Below, in pieces: positions 1 through 12,200 of a DNA stretch of 64,000 nt. The notes under the pieces were generated by a model. It was not told the origin of the DNA, ran no database searches, and saw nothing but the letters and a program-made list of their open reading frames with translations. The translations under genes were made by a program, and so were the position numbers. The stretch is from Planococcus citri (Eukaryota; Arthropoda; Insecta; Hemiptera; Pseudococcidae), in contig NC_088678.1 in NCBI RefSeq assembly GCF_950023065.1, positions 32,602,580 to 32,666,579 on the forward strand, in the 5' to 3' direction. Every line of letters starts with the position of its first letter. The stretch's first letter is position 1.

Positions 1-613
1 TGTTTCGTGGCACGTTCCACATCGTACTGTATTCAGTTGTTTTATTTAAAACTTAATTTCAACCGTCACTTGCATATCGTTTATATCGGAGCCTTTTGAC
101 ACTTTTATTAATGTTTATGCTCCATATTAAACACCATATAATATATAAATGTAGGTACATATGCGTATTGCTCTTGAAACGGTTGCTTATTGCGGGTCTG
201 CGAAATACCATAAATCTAGTTCGCGTAGCGCGAGCTTTGCATTTTGTTTTGATGAAAATGAACTATAAATTTTGGGAATTGCGATTCGATTGTAACGTTA
301 GATAAAATTCACTTTGCTTATTTTACTCCTCATCTCGTTGTTTGATAATTTTTGCCGGAGAGAGGCTTTCTCTCGCATGAGAAAATTCCGACGAGATTGC
401 CGTCGCTTCGCTCTGCTGCGGCAGGGGTGGTTCAGACGAGGTAAATTTACGAATAGCGAAATCATTCTTTCAGAATTAATTGTCGTAAATTCCGTTAACA
501 TTTTTAAAGGTACGAATACGTGGGATTTTCGCGTAGATAAACGTATAAATCGATGCCTGTATAAGCTAATGATATAGTTGGCAGATTACATTTGCTCGGC
601 GCGAATATTCCAG
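1..613. other. Region upstream of the first visible beta-tubulin exon
   Basis: No coding exon can be supported here. Open frames exist in this stretch but none resembles the N-terminal half of beta-tubulin (GTP-binding Rossmann domain) or any family I recognise. The tubulin frame is closed by an in-frame TAG at 575-577, and a good 3' splice acceptor (ATATTCCAG) ends at 613. The simplest reading is that this is the tail of an intron whose upstream exons lie outside the window. Confidence 0.5.
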
Positions 614-3600
614 GTATCTGATGTGATAGTTGAACCATACAACGCTGTATTATCAACCAACACATTGGTAGAATTCACCGATACCTGTTTCACAATCGAC
701 AACGAGGCCCTGTACAATATCGGAATGTTCGCTTTGAAGAAAAAACAGCCAGTTTATGGTGAACTGAATCACGTCGTTGCGAATACCATGTCCGGTATCA
801 CGGCAGCTTTCCGATTTCCTGGCCAGTTAAACGGTGATCTTAGAAAACTAGCAGTGAATCTGGTACCTTTTCCCAGACTGCACTTCTTGATTCCTTCGTT
901 CGCACCGCTCACGAGCAGCGCCTCTGTTAGCGATTTAATCGTACAGATTTTCGATCCGAAAAACATGATGGCCGATATTGATCCCAGAAAGGGGAAATTT
1001 TTCGCCGTTGGGGCCATTTTCCGTGGCAAAGTTTCCGCTAAACAAGTTGAACAACAAATTGTACAGTTGAGGTGAGTTGCATTGCTTCTTTTTCCACGTT
1101 TTTTTTCCCACGCTAATTTAACGCTGTTCTTCGAGTGTATCTTTCTGGTAAAAAATTTCTTTCGTAATGAGCTCATCTTGAGGTTTAACTCGAACGTAAA
1201 GCTCGTATTGGTGATATTTTTGTAACTCCGATGTCACCGTTCGTTTTCACACCGCTACGTGCTCGGTTTACGATTGCTATTTTCGTCGAGTCGAGAAAAG
1301 CATAGGAGTTTTTTTCTCTACGTTGTTTTTTTATCTTTTTTTTTCGCGTGCAAAAATTTAATTTTCTGTTTTAAAAGTTGCCAACGCATTATCTGTTACG
1401 AGTAGATAGCTTCGTTGGTGTAGGTATTCCGTATACGAGTGCATATTTATATTTTCAATTTAACTTATTCCTGGTGTTACTTAACGTCGTCTTAGATATT
1501 TGATGCGACTGGATGAGTTACCTACTTTGTCTGTACTTGGCGTCGACATCCGTTCGAAAATTGGCTGAAAACTGGTGAAAGGGTGGGAAAGGAAAGAAAT
1601 GTTTACATTTTTTTGAGTACCTATGCATGAGATTTTTTTTTGAATTTCGAGTCCCGAGCATCCTTTAGACCTTTGGGAAGGGCTTCAGTTTGATTTTAGG
1701 TTAAAACTGATTTCAGAATTTGAATCAGACGCATTCAAAAACTCTCAATTCGACACAAATATAACATTTTTCGAAATTTTGTGCTTGCCTACGTACCTAT
1801 ATATTTTCAATGAATGAATGTTTAGAACTGACTGGCTATGTCCCTCCCGTATTTACCCCTACAAATTTGATAGAGTGAGACTTGGGATTATTGGGATTGG
1901 GAGAAATTATTTCAATTCTTTGGTATAGTGGTTTAGTCAATAATTATTCCTTAGGGAAGGAAAAATTACCTTGTCCTGGATAGCTCGGAGTAGGTAGAGT
2001 AATACAATAAAACCAGTCACCCTATGCACAGAATCATTTGAAAACACTAAATAAATAGGTACACAAAGATCGACGAAATTTTAGTACCTACTAGTGATTT
2101 ATTACAATTTAAGAACAATTTGAAAATACACGTAAGAATATCAATATAAAATAATAGTTAGGGTGCTTCATGTAACATTTTTTTTTTGAAATCTCAAGGT
2201 CTTACCCCCTAATTTTGTTCCTTTTGATGAAAAAAATACATGTTGAGACTTGAGAGCAACGAGCACGCAGAAGCACAATACTTCCCAGGATGGCGCCGCA
2301 GGAAATGCACCGAAGCTTGACGGGGTTGATTTGGCGCAACTATACTGAGAGCGGCATCCCCACCACAACTTATTAAGTGATACTAATTTTTATTGGATTT
2401 TTAAAACAACCATTTCAAAGTACGGATTATGATTTTCTGGCTGTAGAACAACCTTAAATTCATACTTTTTTCTTTACTTTTGAAATCTTTTGTATTTCCT
2501 CCTTCAATGAGCTTCGGATTTGAAAAATTCCTTACTTATCATACATTGTAGAGGGGATAACATTGTGTAATACTACTTTGATGCAATGAGGGAACGCAAC
2601 GCTGGCGCTGCATTCCCCAGCGTATAACCTTGGGAAGTTTTCGCTCGACGTGCTCATGCCTTCTCAACCTTCAACTCTCGTGTGTGACCTCTAAATATCA
2701 TTTTTTTGCCCTGAAATTTATTGTGAAGTGTTTTCTAACCAAATGGAACACTTCTAGGGGGTAAGCTCAAAAAATTAAAACAAAGTTTTTTCTATTGTTC
2801 TTTGAACCACCCTAATAGTAGAATTATTTTATAATGGACACAAGCCTTCGCTTGCATCTTACAACTCGTGTTAGTGAATAGAAAAATCTTAATACAGTGG
2901 AGTCTCGATAACTCGAAGCTGAAGGGAGAAGGAGTTGACTTCGAGTTATCGGAGTTTTCGAGTTATCGGAGTTAGAGTTGAGTATAGAGGTTAATTTTGG
3001 TATATTTTGAGTTAGCGAAGTTTTGAATTAAATGAGTGTTTTTTTTTTACTAGAATGAAATGGAAACATGTATTATACCTGGTCGAAGAGATTAAAGTAT
3101 GGAATGAGAATGTACAATAGCCAATAGGTACCTACCATTGAAGATAACCGATATGTGAATGTGAAAGAGTTTTGTATCAATGAGATTCGAATTCACAAGT
3201 GTTTTCAACTAGGAATTCGAGTTATAGAGACAAAACATTGGCAACATTCGACTTACAGAGGTTTTTTCTTGTCTTTTTCAAAAATTTTACCTCGAGTTAT
3301 TGGAGTTTTTGGACTTTTCACTTCGAGGTAAAGAAGTGAATTTTACATTGAGTCTTATGGAGAGTTGAAGGGAAACAAACTTTGCTTCGAGTTAACGGAG
3401 TTTGAGTTATCGAGACTCCACTGTAATAATGTTAAGTATTAGCTCAAGTATTATTAATTAGCGATGAAGTAACGTAAAATTAATAAGACATGGTTAGGTT
3501 ATGCCTTTAGTCCAAGTGTTAAGCTATAGGTGTTGATATGATGATCTACACCCATAGGGAAAAAGTGCATAAATTAAACTATATAAGCATACCTATTTCA

Positions 3601-6600
3601 CTGCTTACTGAACACTGTACTTATCTTTGGTCTCTTTCATGGGCTCAGACTCAAGCTAAGTGCATCAATAGAAATGGATTACACAGAGTCCTTATTATTC
3701 AAGAGCTACCTCCAATGACTGGTATCTTAGAAATATCCATTGTTCCATAACTAATAAACAGAATTATTAACCACGTTAAATTGCACAAATTATCCCCTTA
3801 GACAGTGGGCTAAGCTAGGAAAGAGGGGCAGAGGGGAAAAACGCCGTTGCTTTTACATCATTCTGTATTTTGACAAAGAACCAGCCATCGTGAGTAGCCA
3901 AAATCAAGTGAAGTTGATGGTTAGAGATCCGATGTATTAGCCTTTGAGCTACGAGACATGGATATCTATAAATAGTTCCCCACGTTACCATACTTCCAGT
4001 CTATAAGGGCGATTATTTTATTACCCGCTAGGGCGATCAGGACATATTTCCTCATATTCTCTACAAATTTTTCCTCCATCCCTTTCTGAAGAAAAAAAAA
4101 CAAACTTTGTTGAAAAATTTTTTACACATTCACTAATTGGTGATTTTTTGCCAGAGCTCTGAAATTTTTCAAATCACCTCTCCGAAGGTAAAAATATTGA
4201 ATTTTGGGCATACATATAGGTATGGTCATATTATTATTCGGGCTGAGATGAGAATTAACTCCAAAATTATTTGGAGATATTTTTACTTACACGAGAAAAA
4301 TTCATTTCAGTTGAATCTTGCCCTTAGAAGCTCAATTTTTCATAAAAATTATCTCAAAACAGCTAACGTAAGACCAAGTTAACCTTGTCTTTATTACGTT
4401 GTAAAAAGGTTTCAGAGAAAATGAATCAAGCAAGTCTGGAAATAATTCTATTCCGAATCCCATGCTTACAGGTATGTTTTCATTTTCAATTTTCAAAATA
4501 CTTTTTCTTCCCTATTTCCAGCACTATATTCTCACTCTTCCCCATCTATTTGTAGCCACTTCTCTTCGCTTCGATAATTTTTAATTAATAAAGCTCTAGC
4601 GCTAGTTTTATCTTCTAGCACGATTCGCGAGACCATAAACGATTCAATCTTTACAATGAATAAGAAATAATAACAGAAAAACTTTAAAGACTTATTAAAA
4701 ACTTACATTACACCAGAGTAAAAAGTAATACACCATCGTCAACTAAAGTTACCATTGAACGTTTTCCTTTATAGGGAGAGAAAAAAGAAAGAAGAAAAAA
4801 ACGAGCGACAAATATTTTTATCAACAAAAACAATAGAAACTTTCAATTCATAATACTAAATTGAAAACTTAATTTTCACGTGTTGAAAGTGGATATTATT
4901 TTTTAATCAAGATCGTGATTTGATGATGGTTTTTTAATTTTACGTAGTTTTGTAGCTTTTTTGCGGTGGGAGGGTGAAATTGAGGAATGAGAACTTTTTG
5001 AGAGAAAATTTGGAATTATCTATCTACTCATATAAAGAGTGGAGAATTAAATAGGAAGTGTCGTTTTCAAGATACTTACATATTTACATCATTCACCGCA
5101 ATCAAACGATGAAAAAATATGAATATTTATTATAACTATAGTGTACATATCTACATTTACTTCGAGATATTCAAAATTTAATCGGTAGATCGATTTTTTA
5201 CTAGCTAGAAAAGTTTTTGAGTAAATTGGACAAGATCGAAATTAAAGGGTAATATCCAAACTCTTGATCGAAAACAAAAGTTATATACTCGTAGGTACTC
5301 GTAAGATGATGGAGAATCCCTCTTTTCCCCTTTTACAAAAAACAAAGAAAAGCGAAACTGAAAATTTAGTTTGATATCTTTCAACTCGTACGTACAGTAC
5401 GTGTCTTTCAAGGGTAACATTTCCTTCATTTTATGTATTTTCAATTAAGTATAGAAACGTTTCATTTTCAAATTCATATAAGAAATAATTATTTTTAGAT
5501 TACGATAAACTTACCTATTTGTGTAGAATTTTGATAGGTTTTCAGTAGACATCACCGATAAGGTGTAACTTTCAGATGTAAATTTTATAATTGAAATTTC
5601 AAGTTGGACAATTTCAAATGACGTCTAACTTTATTCATTAGCAAATATACGAGTACCTATTTATTTTCGCGCGAACTCGACTAAATTTTCTTTTCATAGA
5701 AAATAGTATGTTTCAGAAGTCCCGCATGTTTTTTCAATTTTTTTTTTTTTCAAAGTGGAGATACTTTGAATTGTTTTGAATTTCTTGTGAGAATGCTTCA
5801 AAAACAGGAGTTGAAAATTTTGACTCAATAATTACAAAATACCAACGTGCTTTTTCAAGAGAAAGCAATTTTTACAATGAGTTGGTATTTTTATGGGCTA
5901 CCATTTTTTCAGAAAGAAGTGCGAGACGATTAAGAACCTCCTTTTTCAAAAAAAAAGTTTTGTTCCAATTTCAATTCTTTTGCGATCTGGGAATTGGAAA
6001 TTGAGGCAAAAAATACACGTTGAGAGTACGAAAAATTGAAATTTTTACGTTTTGAATCACATTTTTAAAACCAACTTGAAAAATAGTGTACTAGGCTACT
6101 AGCCGGACAATTTCGCCATCATCACTATGTTCCAAAAGCTCCAAACTTCCAAGTTTATCGAGAGCCAAATTTTTTTTCAATATTTTTTAAAACTCATTAC
6201 CTAGAAAGCGGCTGAATCGATTTCGATGAAACTTGAAATCTTACTATAGGCCTGCACGATTCCTACAAAAAACTAATACGACCCTTAATTTTTGGTGAAT
6301 CATTCATGAATGAAGTGATCAATTTTTTGAAAAAACCATTCGCCAACGAATCAATAAATTCTTTAATTTATGAATCAATTCGTTCGCGAACGATTCACAA
6401 AAAATAATTCAATTCGTTCGTGAATGATTCGCCAAAAATTGAGTAAATGAATCGATTTGTTCGCGAACGAGTCACTTATACGAATCAATTCGTTTGCGAA
6501 TGATTCATCAAAAATTGAGTAAATGAATCGATTCGTTCGCGAATGATTCATCAAAAATCGAGTCAGTGAATCGATTCGTTCGCGAACGAGTCACTTATAC

Positions 6601-9287
6601 AAATCGATTCGTTCGCGAACGATTCACAAAAAATAATTCAATTCGTTCGTAAATGATTCACCAAAAATTGAGTAAATGAATCGATTCGCACGCGAACGAG
6701 TCACTAATACGAATCGATTCGTTCGCGAATGATTCATCAAAAATTGAGTAAGTGAATCGATTTGTTCGCGAACGAGTCACTTATACAAGTTGATTCGTTC
6801 ACGAGCGAGTCACTTATACGAATTGATTCGTTCGCGAACGAGTCACTTATACGAATCGATTCGTTCGCGAACGAATCACAAAAAGTAATTCAACTCGTTC
6901 GTGAATGATTCACCAAAATATGAGTAAATGAATCGGTTCATACGCGAACGAGTCACTTATACGAATCGATTCGTTCGCAAATGATTCATCAACAATTGAG
7001 TAAGTGAATCGATTCGTTCGCGAACGAGTCACTTATACAAATTAATTCGTTCACGAGCGAGTCACTTATACGAATCGATTCGTTCGCGAATGATTCATCA
7101 AAAATTGAGTACATGAATTGATTTGTTCACGAACGAGTCACTAATACGAATCGATTCGTTCGCGAATGATTCAGTAACTATTGATCAACTCGTTCGCGAA
7201 TGATTCACCTAGAAATCAATCAGTTTATTCAATCGCCAATCGGTTGTGAACGATTCGATTCGATTTGATTTACTTCGCTTGAAAAGAGATCAATTTCTAT
7301 ACAATAGTTTCACAAAAACCGAATCAATCGTAAATTAATTGATCCGTTTGCGAATGATTCACCAAGAAATCAATCAATTTATTTGATTGCCAATCGTTCG
7401 TAAATGATTCGATTCGATTGTAAACAGATCAATTACTGTACAAAATATGTTTCAAAAAAGGGAATCGATTCGTTCGTAAAAGATTTTTGTTTGAAGAAAA
7501 GTCGGTGAGTTTTTTTTAATTGTAGGTACAAATTTTTGTTTGAGAATCACCTTATTTTAAAAATACAGAAATTACTATCATATCCGTGCACCTCTTTTCT
7601 CTCATTTAAAATATAATTGACAAAAAATAGAATGTGTGTAACCATTGTCCCTTCTGCTAACACCATTGCTAACTGGAATTCGTTTATGTTAATAGAATTG
7701 CCTAACCAGTTTGCCGTAAATATGAATAAATAATACAATGATTGTTCCATAACAATACGAAACGATCAAAAAATTTTAAAATGCCGAGTTTGAACATCGA
7801 CTTATTTTTCTGATTTTAATTCCAGCTACCTAAGTATCACTTCTCTTTCAATGCTATAAAAACTCAATTACCTACTCTCCTTAAAATCTAAGAAATTAAT
7901 TAAACCGATCAACTGTTTTTACTACTTAATACATAATTATGAACAAATGGTTCTTGATGAATTTTAAAGCTCCATAATTTTTATTGTCAGATTTTTTGCA
8001 TCGTCGAAAATTCTACATCAAAGATCTTTTGGAAATTGTATAGCAAGGACTGGTAAATTTTCAACGTTGTGCAACGTTTATTTGAAACTTATCACCGATC
8101 TAGACTTGTAAACCATACCGTACCGATACTTTTCCATTATATTCATCGTCACTTGGTTTTCGTTACAATCGACGGAAATTTCAGTTACGAAAGTAAAGTG
8201 ATCCGAAAGGAAACATAATAACCGGAAACGATTGGATAAAATTCGTATACAAATGAAAAATGCAACCAACGATGACGAAAAAATGTAACCCCTAAAGTAA
8301 AACTCGGTATATTTTCAACGGTAGCTTAATTTTTATCGTAAATTGCATTTGTTGCGGTAAAAAAGAAGTGAAAAAAAATCAAAATCTACGGTTTAGTTTT
8401 TTGTCAACGTTGTTACGATGACGTCACATGAGCACGTAGCAAAAACTATAGACCTCTTGGAAATTTATTTCCAACATCTTGTTTCCAGTATAATTTTCCA
8501 TCGCTCGTCGCAATTTATTCGACAACAAAAAAATATTTAACGAGGTTAAAACCAAAGCTTGAGTAAATTTTAGGCTTACCTACGAGTACTAACGAAGCTG
8601 TTGCGTAATTTTTTATGCCCTCGTCATCCTGTAGATATACCTACTCATATTTTAAAACGCGATAGATATCGAACCAACACGTAATCCTTTACCCGCAGAT
8701 AAGAAACTGTGTCGTATATTTTTCCACATTTTGCAAAAAAAAAATTCACCAATTCTCATGTAACGCTTATAGCTATAAAAAATTATCGTATTTTAAATAA
8801 AACATGGGATAACCTCACTTTCGATATAGGTATACTCGAAAGTAGCAGCTAGGAAATTGGTGCTTATAAAAAAAGGTAGGTACTTTTGTATGGTACTTAT
8901 TGGAATTAAAAAGCTTAAAAAAGGATTATCCATACATGTGTTTGGTTATTTTTCAGGCATAAAAACGAATCGTATTTTACCGATTGGATTCCGGATGGTA
9001 TTAAGACAACGGTATGCGATATCTCACCTTTAGGATTCCATAAAACAGCGACAGGAATTATGAATACGAGCGCCATACAGGAAATATTCAAACGTATCGT
9101 TAATCAATTTTCCAAAATGTTCGAACGTAAAGCCTTTTTGCATTGGTTCCAAGGTGAAGGTGTAGACGAGGAAGATTTCACTATCTCGGAATTCAATATG
9201 AATAACCTTTGCGACGAGTATCATATTTACGAAGAAGCCGAAATAGAATCCGGAGATGATGAAGATACAGGTTCCTCTGTTTCTTAG
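614..9287 (+). CDS. Divergent tubulin beta chain, C-terminal half (partial at 5' end)
   Basis: Beta-tubulin polymerises with alpha-tubulin into microtubules in the cytoplasm, spindle and axoneme. Two exons are visible: 614-1071 and 8957-9287, joined in phase to give 262 residues and a TAG stop. They correspond to about Val175 to the end of a typical 444-445 aa beta-tubulin. Conserved landmarks are the T5 loop (VSDVIVEPYN), the nucleotide-contact segment IDNEALYNI, YGELNHV, the T7 region (GDLRKLAVN), VPFPRLHF, KNMMA, FRGK, AIQEIFKRI, RKAFLHW and GEGVDEEDF. It is clearly diverged: after APLTS the usual M-loop residues are replaced by a stretch about seven residues shorter, and the tail (ending DDEDTGSSVS) is short and only partly acidic. 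Donor TTGAG|GTGAGT and acceptor TTTTTCAG are good. Exons coding for residues 1-174 are not in the window. Intact reading frames argue against a pseudogene; the divergence suggests a tissue-restricted paralogue (inference). Confidence 0.9.
2158..2815. mobile_element. Non-autonomous DNA element with TTAGGGTG termini
   Basis: The ends are imperfect inverted repeats of roughly 80 bp. The left end begins TTAGGGTGCTTCA and the reverse complement of the right end begins TTAGGGTGGTTCAA; both continue through T-rich sequence to a shared CTTACCCCCTA block. A TAG trinucleotide lies directly outside each end (2155-2157 and 2816-2818) and may be the target duplication. No transposase is encoded, so this is a MITE. 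Its first bases match those of the element at 21376-23251, suggesting one family. Confidence 0.65.
2895..3423. mobile_element. pogo/Tigger-like MITE with TA target duplication
   Basis: The two ends are perfect 20-bp inverted repeats, CAGTGGAGTCTCGATAACTC, immediately flanked by TA on both sides (2893-2894 and 3424-3425). TIRs starting CAGTG with TA duplications are typical of the pogo branch of Tc1/mariner. The interior repeats variants of CGAGTTATCGGAGTT and encodes no transposase. Confidence 0.8.
6285..7480. repeat. Palindromic CpG-rich satellite array
   Basis: This is a degenerate array of units around the core GAATCGATTCGTTCGCGAA followed by a TGATTCA or CGAGTCACTTATAC tail. Each core contains two nested palindromes, ATCGAT and TTCGCGAA. 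The basic word is about 24-26 bp, arranged in longer composite units of roughly 60-120 bp with spacers such as CAAAAATTGAGTAAATGAA. Copies are denser from 6330 to 7180 and decay to about 7480. It lies wholly inside the tubulin intron and is unusually CpG-rich for this AT-rich window. Confidence 0.85.
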
Positions 9288-12200
9288 TACGTATAGGTAT
9301 ATATTCAATAAGCTTACGTAAAATAATGTAGGTAACCTATAGGTAGGCTACTATTGTAATTTATTAGAATAAAATTAACGTTGGTTAGGTATACGTATCA
9401 AATCGTATGATTGTTCTTGTTCTTATTTTCCCCCTTTTTCTTGTGTACGAATATTGAGATATTAAACTTACTAGTAAGTCCGGATAAGCTTTTCCAAAAA
9501 GTAACTCCTGCGAATATATTTTGATTTATTGATACAGAAAATAAATTACGAGGTAAATATTGGCTCTGTGTGGAAGAAAAGATATTAAAAAAATCACTGG
9601 TGAGTATACGTGCTTTATAGTACGTTATCGAAAAAGCTCTGCCGCCGCCGTAGTAAACATATTTCACAAAGGATAATAATTTTCTTCTAGGATTATATAT
9701 GAGACAACGTCGTCAGTACGAATCTTATTTTTTATCCTTATTAAAAAAATTTAACTTGAGACTCTAATCAGCTGGATAATTAAATTATAGAAATTCATCG
9801 ATAGATGAATGATCAATTTTGAGGATAGTTCTGTTTTTTGGTGTGCATATTATGAAGTGAAATATTTTCATCATAAGCAACAATATTTTTGAACTGAGTC
9901 TGAAAAAAAAATCATTCAAACACTAGCCACATAGGCCTAATTTCAAGAACTGAATTTAATTTTTCAAAATTTTGAATTCAAATTTCCAGTTGGGAAGGCA
10001 GATCTCCTTGAAGGGATAGAGCATTGTTGTAGCAAGTTAGAGTGCCAAGTCCGGACCCAAAAATACGCTGATGGCTTCAAAACGACCCGAAACTATCTCC
10101 AATCTATTTTTGCAGGTCAAAAATAAGTGATAATAAAACAAATTTTACTTTTCTACCTCAATTTGATCAAATTTTGTTGTTTTTTTTTCATTATTAATTT
10201 TTTAAACTAAAATCGAGAAATAAAATTTTAGCTTGGTGTGGTTTTGAACACAAATAGGTACCTACTCCACTTGAAGATTATTATTTATTTTATTGATAGA
10301 ATGAATTACCTACTTCAAACAGTTCAGCGAGCATAAAACATTTATAATTTTGTTAAGGTATAATTTACTCTTTATATGCCCTGCTGCTGTAATGTTTAGA
10401 CACTTCATTTTTTTTTTTACAAGTTCATATTCAACCAGATGATTAATGAGCAGTGGTGCTTTTATGCGGAATAATTTTAAAAATTAGCATCGTGCAGCTT
10501 TAGGTGTCAACATTCTTTTAGAATTTTTTTACTTTTTTCTTTTGAAATACACGTCATTGGTGATGAATTAGTAGAATATGATGAATAGAAAACGGAAGCT
10601 CGGTTTTAAAAATTTCTTTACTCGTCATTACCTACTTCTTGAAGCTCTCGATATAGGTACCTATAGATGTATTGCAGTAAAGCGCGTTGATAACTACTCA
10701 ACACCTCGGATTAACCGCGTTCCCTACGGTAATATTTAATGATGAAACAGTACAATACATCGGATGCAGAGATATGTGGGTAAAAGCCAGTGCCAATTAC
10801 CGCATGACGATAGCAAACTAGCCATATGACCGTTTACATTTCAATTTACAACCCTAAAGGATGCTGTATGCTTTCGTCACCGGGACACGCTACATTTAAA
10901 TGCTCAGGCTTAAAGAGTAGGTAGCTACGTAATACTTACGTATAAAATTCGTGTAAAACATTATACAATCAAATAGTTGATGTAACATTATACGTCTTGT
11001 CTTACAGTTACATGCTTTTAGCTTGTGACTTATTTCTGCAAATTCATCCAATGGGAATGATTTAGGTAAAGTAAAGTTCTACCCATCGACGTGCGAAGTA
11101 ATCCATCGTTATACGAATTACTATAACACGAATAGCCGTTTAGCTCATCAACTCTAATCCCATTTAGTTGATTAAAAATTTAAGAAATGAAATATCATAT
11201 CGTACGTTAGTTTGGTTCGCGTCTAATGTCTAATTAATCATGAATTTTATAAACGAAGTCCCATGAAAGGGACTTATTGTAGGTCATTAGGTGAAACGAT
11301 TAATAGAAACGAGAATCAAGTAAATATCGCAGGTATAGGTATCTACTTTTATACTATAACAAGTGTTAAACTTAAAATCGCTGTATTAAAAAGTGTTCCT
11401 CCTTTATGCCTATACAGTGTTTTTCACTTTTATTCACTCAACAGCCATCCTCTTTCCCTCGAATTGATAGGATTAGACTTTTTGCACGCCAGTTTCAATG
11501 AAAAGCATTAGGATTTCACGCTTTCGTGAATTATTTCTATTTAAAGTTCAGGTACCTAGCGATGAAGGAATACTGAATGTTGCAAATGTATCTCGTTGAT
11601 CTAGTTTTTTTTCCCCCAGAAGATGAGGGAAGAAAGGAAGGTTGTATTCACCTATTATTATATTACATTAGGGATGATGAATAGTACAAAAAATAGGTAA
11701 GGTAATCTGTTTTTTATTTGAAATTAATTTAGGTCTACTGAATTCGAGGAAATATTGTTTTCTGCTGGATTACTAAGTTAATTCAATCAAATCTATCGAG
11801 AGTATTTCGGTTGTAAAATGAAACGTAGCAAATACCATCGACTATCGTTTTAGTGATTTATTTTCTACACATTTCGTTACAAAAAAAAATAAACCGTTTT
11901 TGCACAAAAAATTTACTGCAAATAATCATTGATTGAAGTCCACGTCTACGACAGATTATAAAATTTTACAAGATTATATCTTACTCAATAAAAGCATCGC
12001 GTACGTCATAAAGAATTTAAAAAAATCACTGTTTTAATAACTGCAGCTTAGTTAAAAGAACATAAAAATCTTACGAAATAATTCATGCATAATAGGATAT
12101 TTTTTTAAATATTAATTTTAAAAAAAATAGTTATGCACCTAGGTACTTTTAATGAATGAGGTAAGCAATACGATGAAAAGTTGAAAAAATATCAATTGCT

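Larger units (their letters stand above)
1072..8956 (+). other. 7.9 kb intron of the beta-tubulin gene
   Basis: This is non-coding sequence between the two visible tubulin exons. It carries an inverted-repeat MITE (2158-2815), a pogo-like MITE (2895-3423) and a palindromic satellite (about 6285-7480). I see no further tubulin-like exon. Short open frames inside it show no recognisable product. Confidence 0.8.

Noticed and set aside
96..577. Open frames in the first 600 bases, on both strands
   Set aside because: No domain, no codon pattern, and frames overlap each other. They do not extend the tubulin protein upstream.
578..613. Extending the tubulin coding region back to a TTG at 578
   Set aside because: Residues before VSDVIVEPYN do not match beta-tubulin, and a good acceptor ends at 613.
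6285..7480. CRISPR-like array
   Set aside because: The repeats are palindromic and degenerate, without unique spacers of constant length, in a eukaryotic intron.
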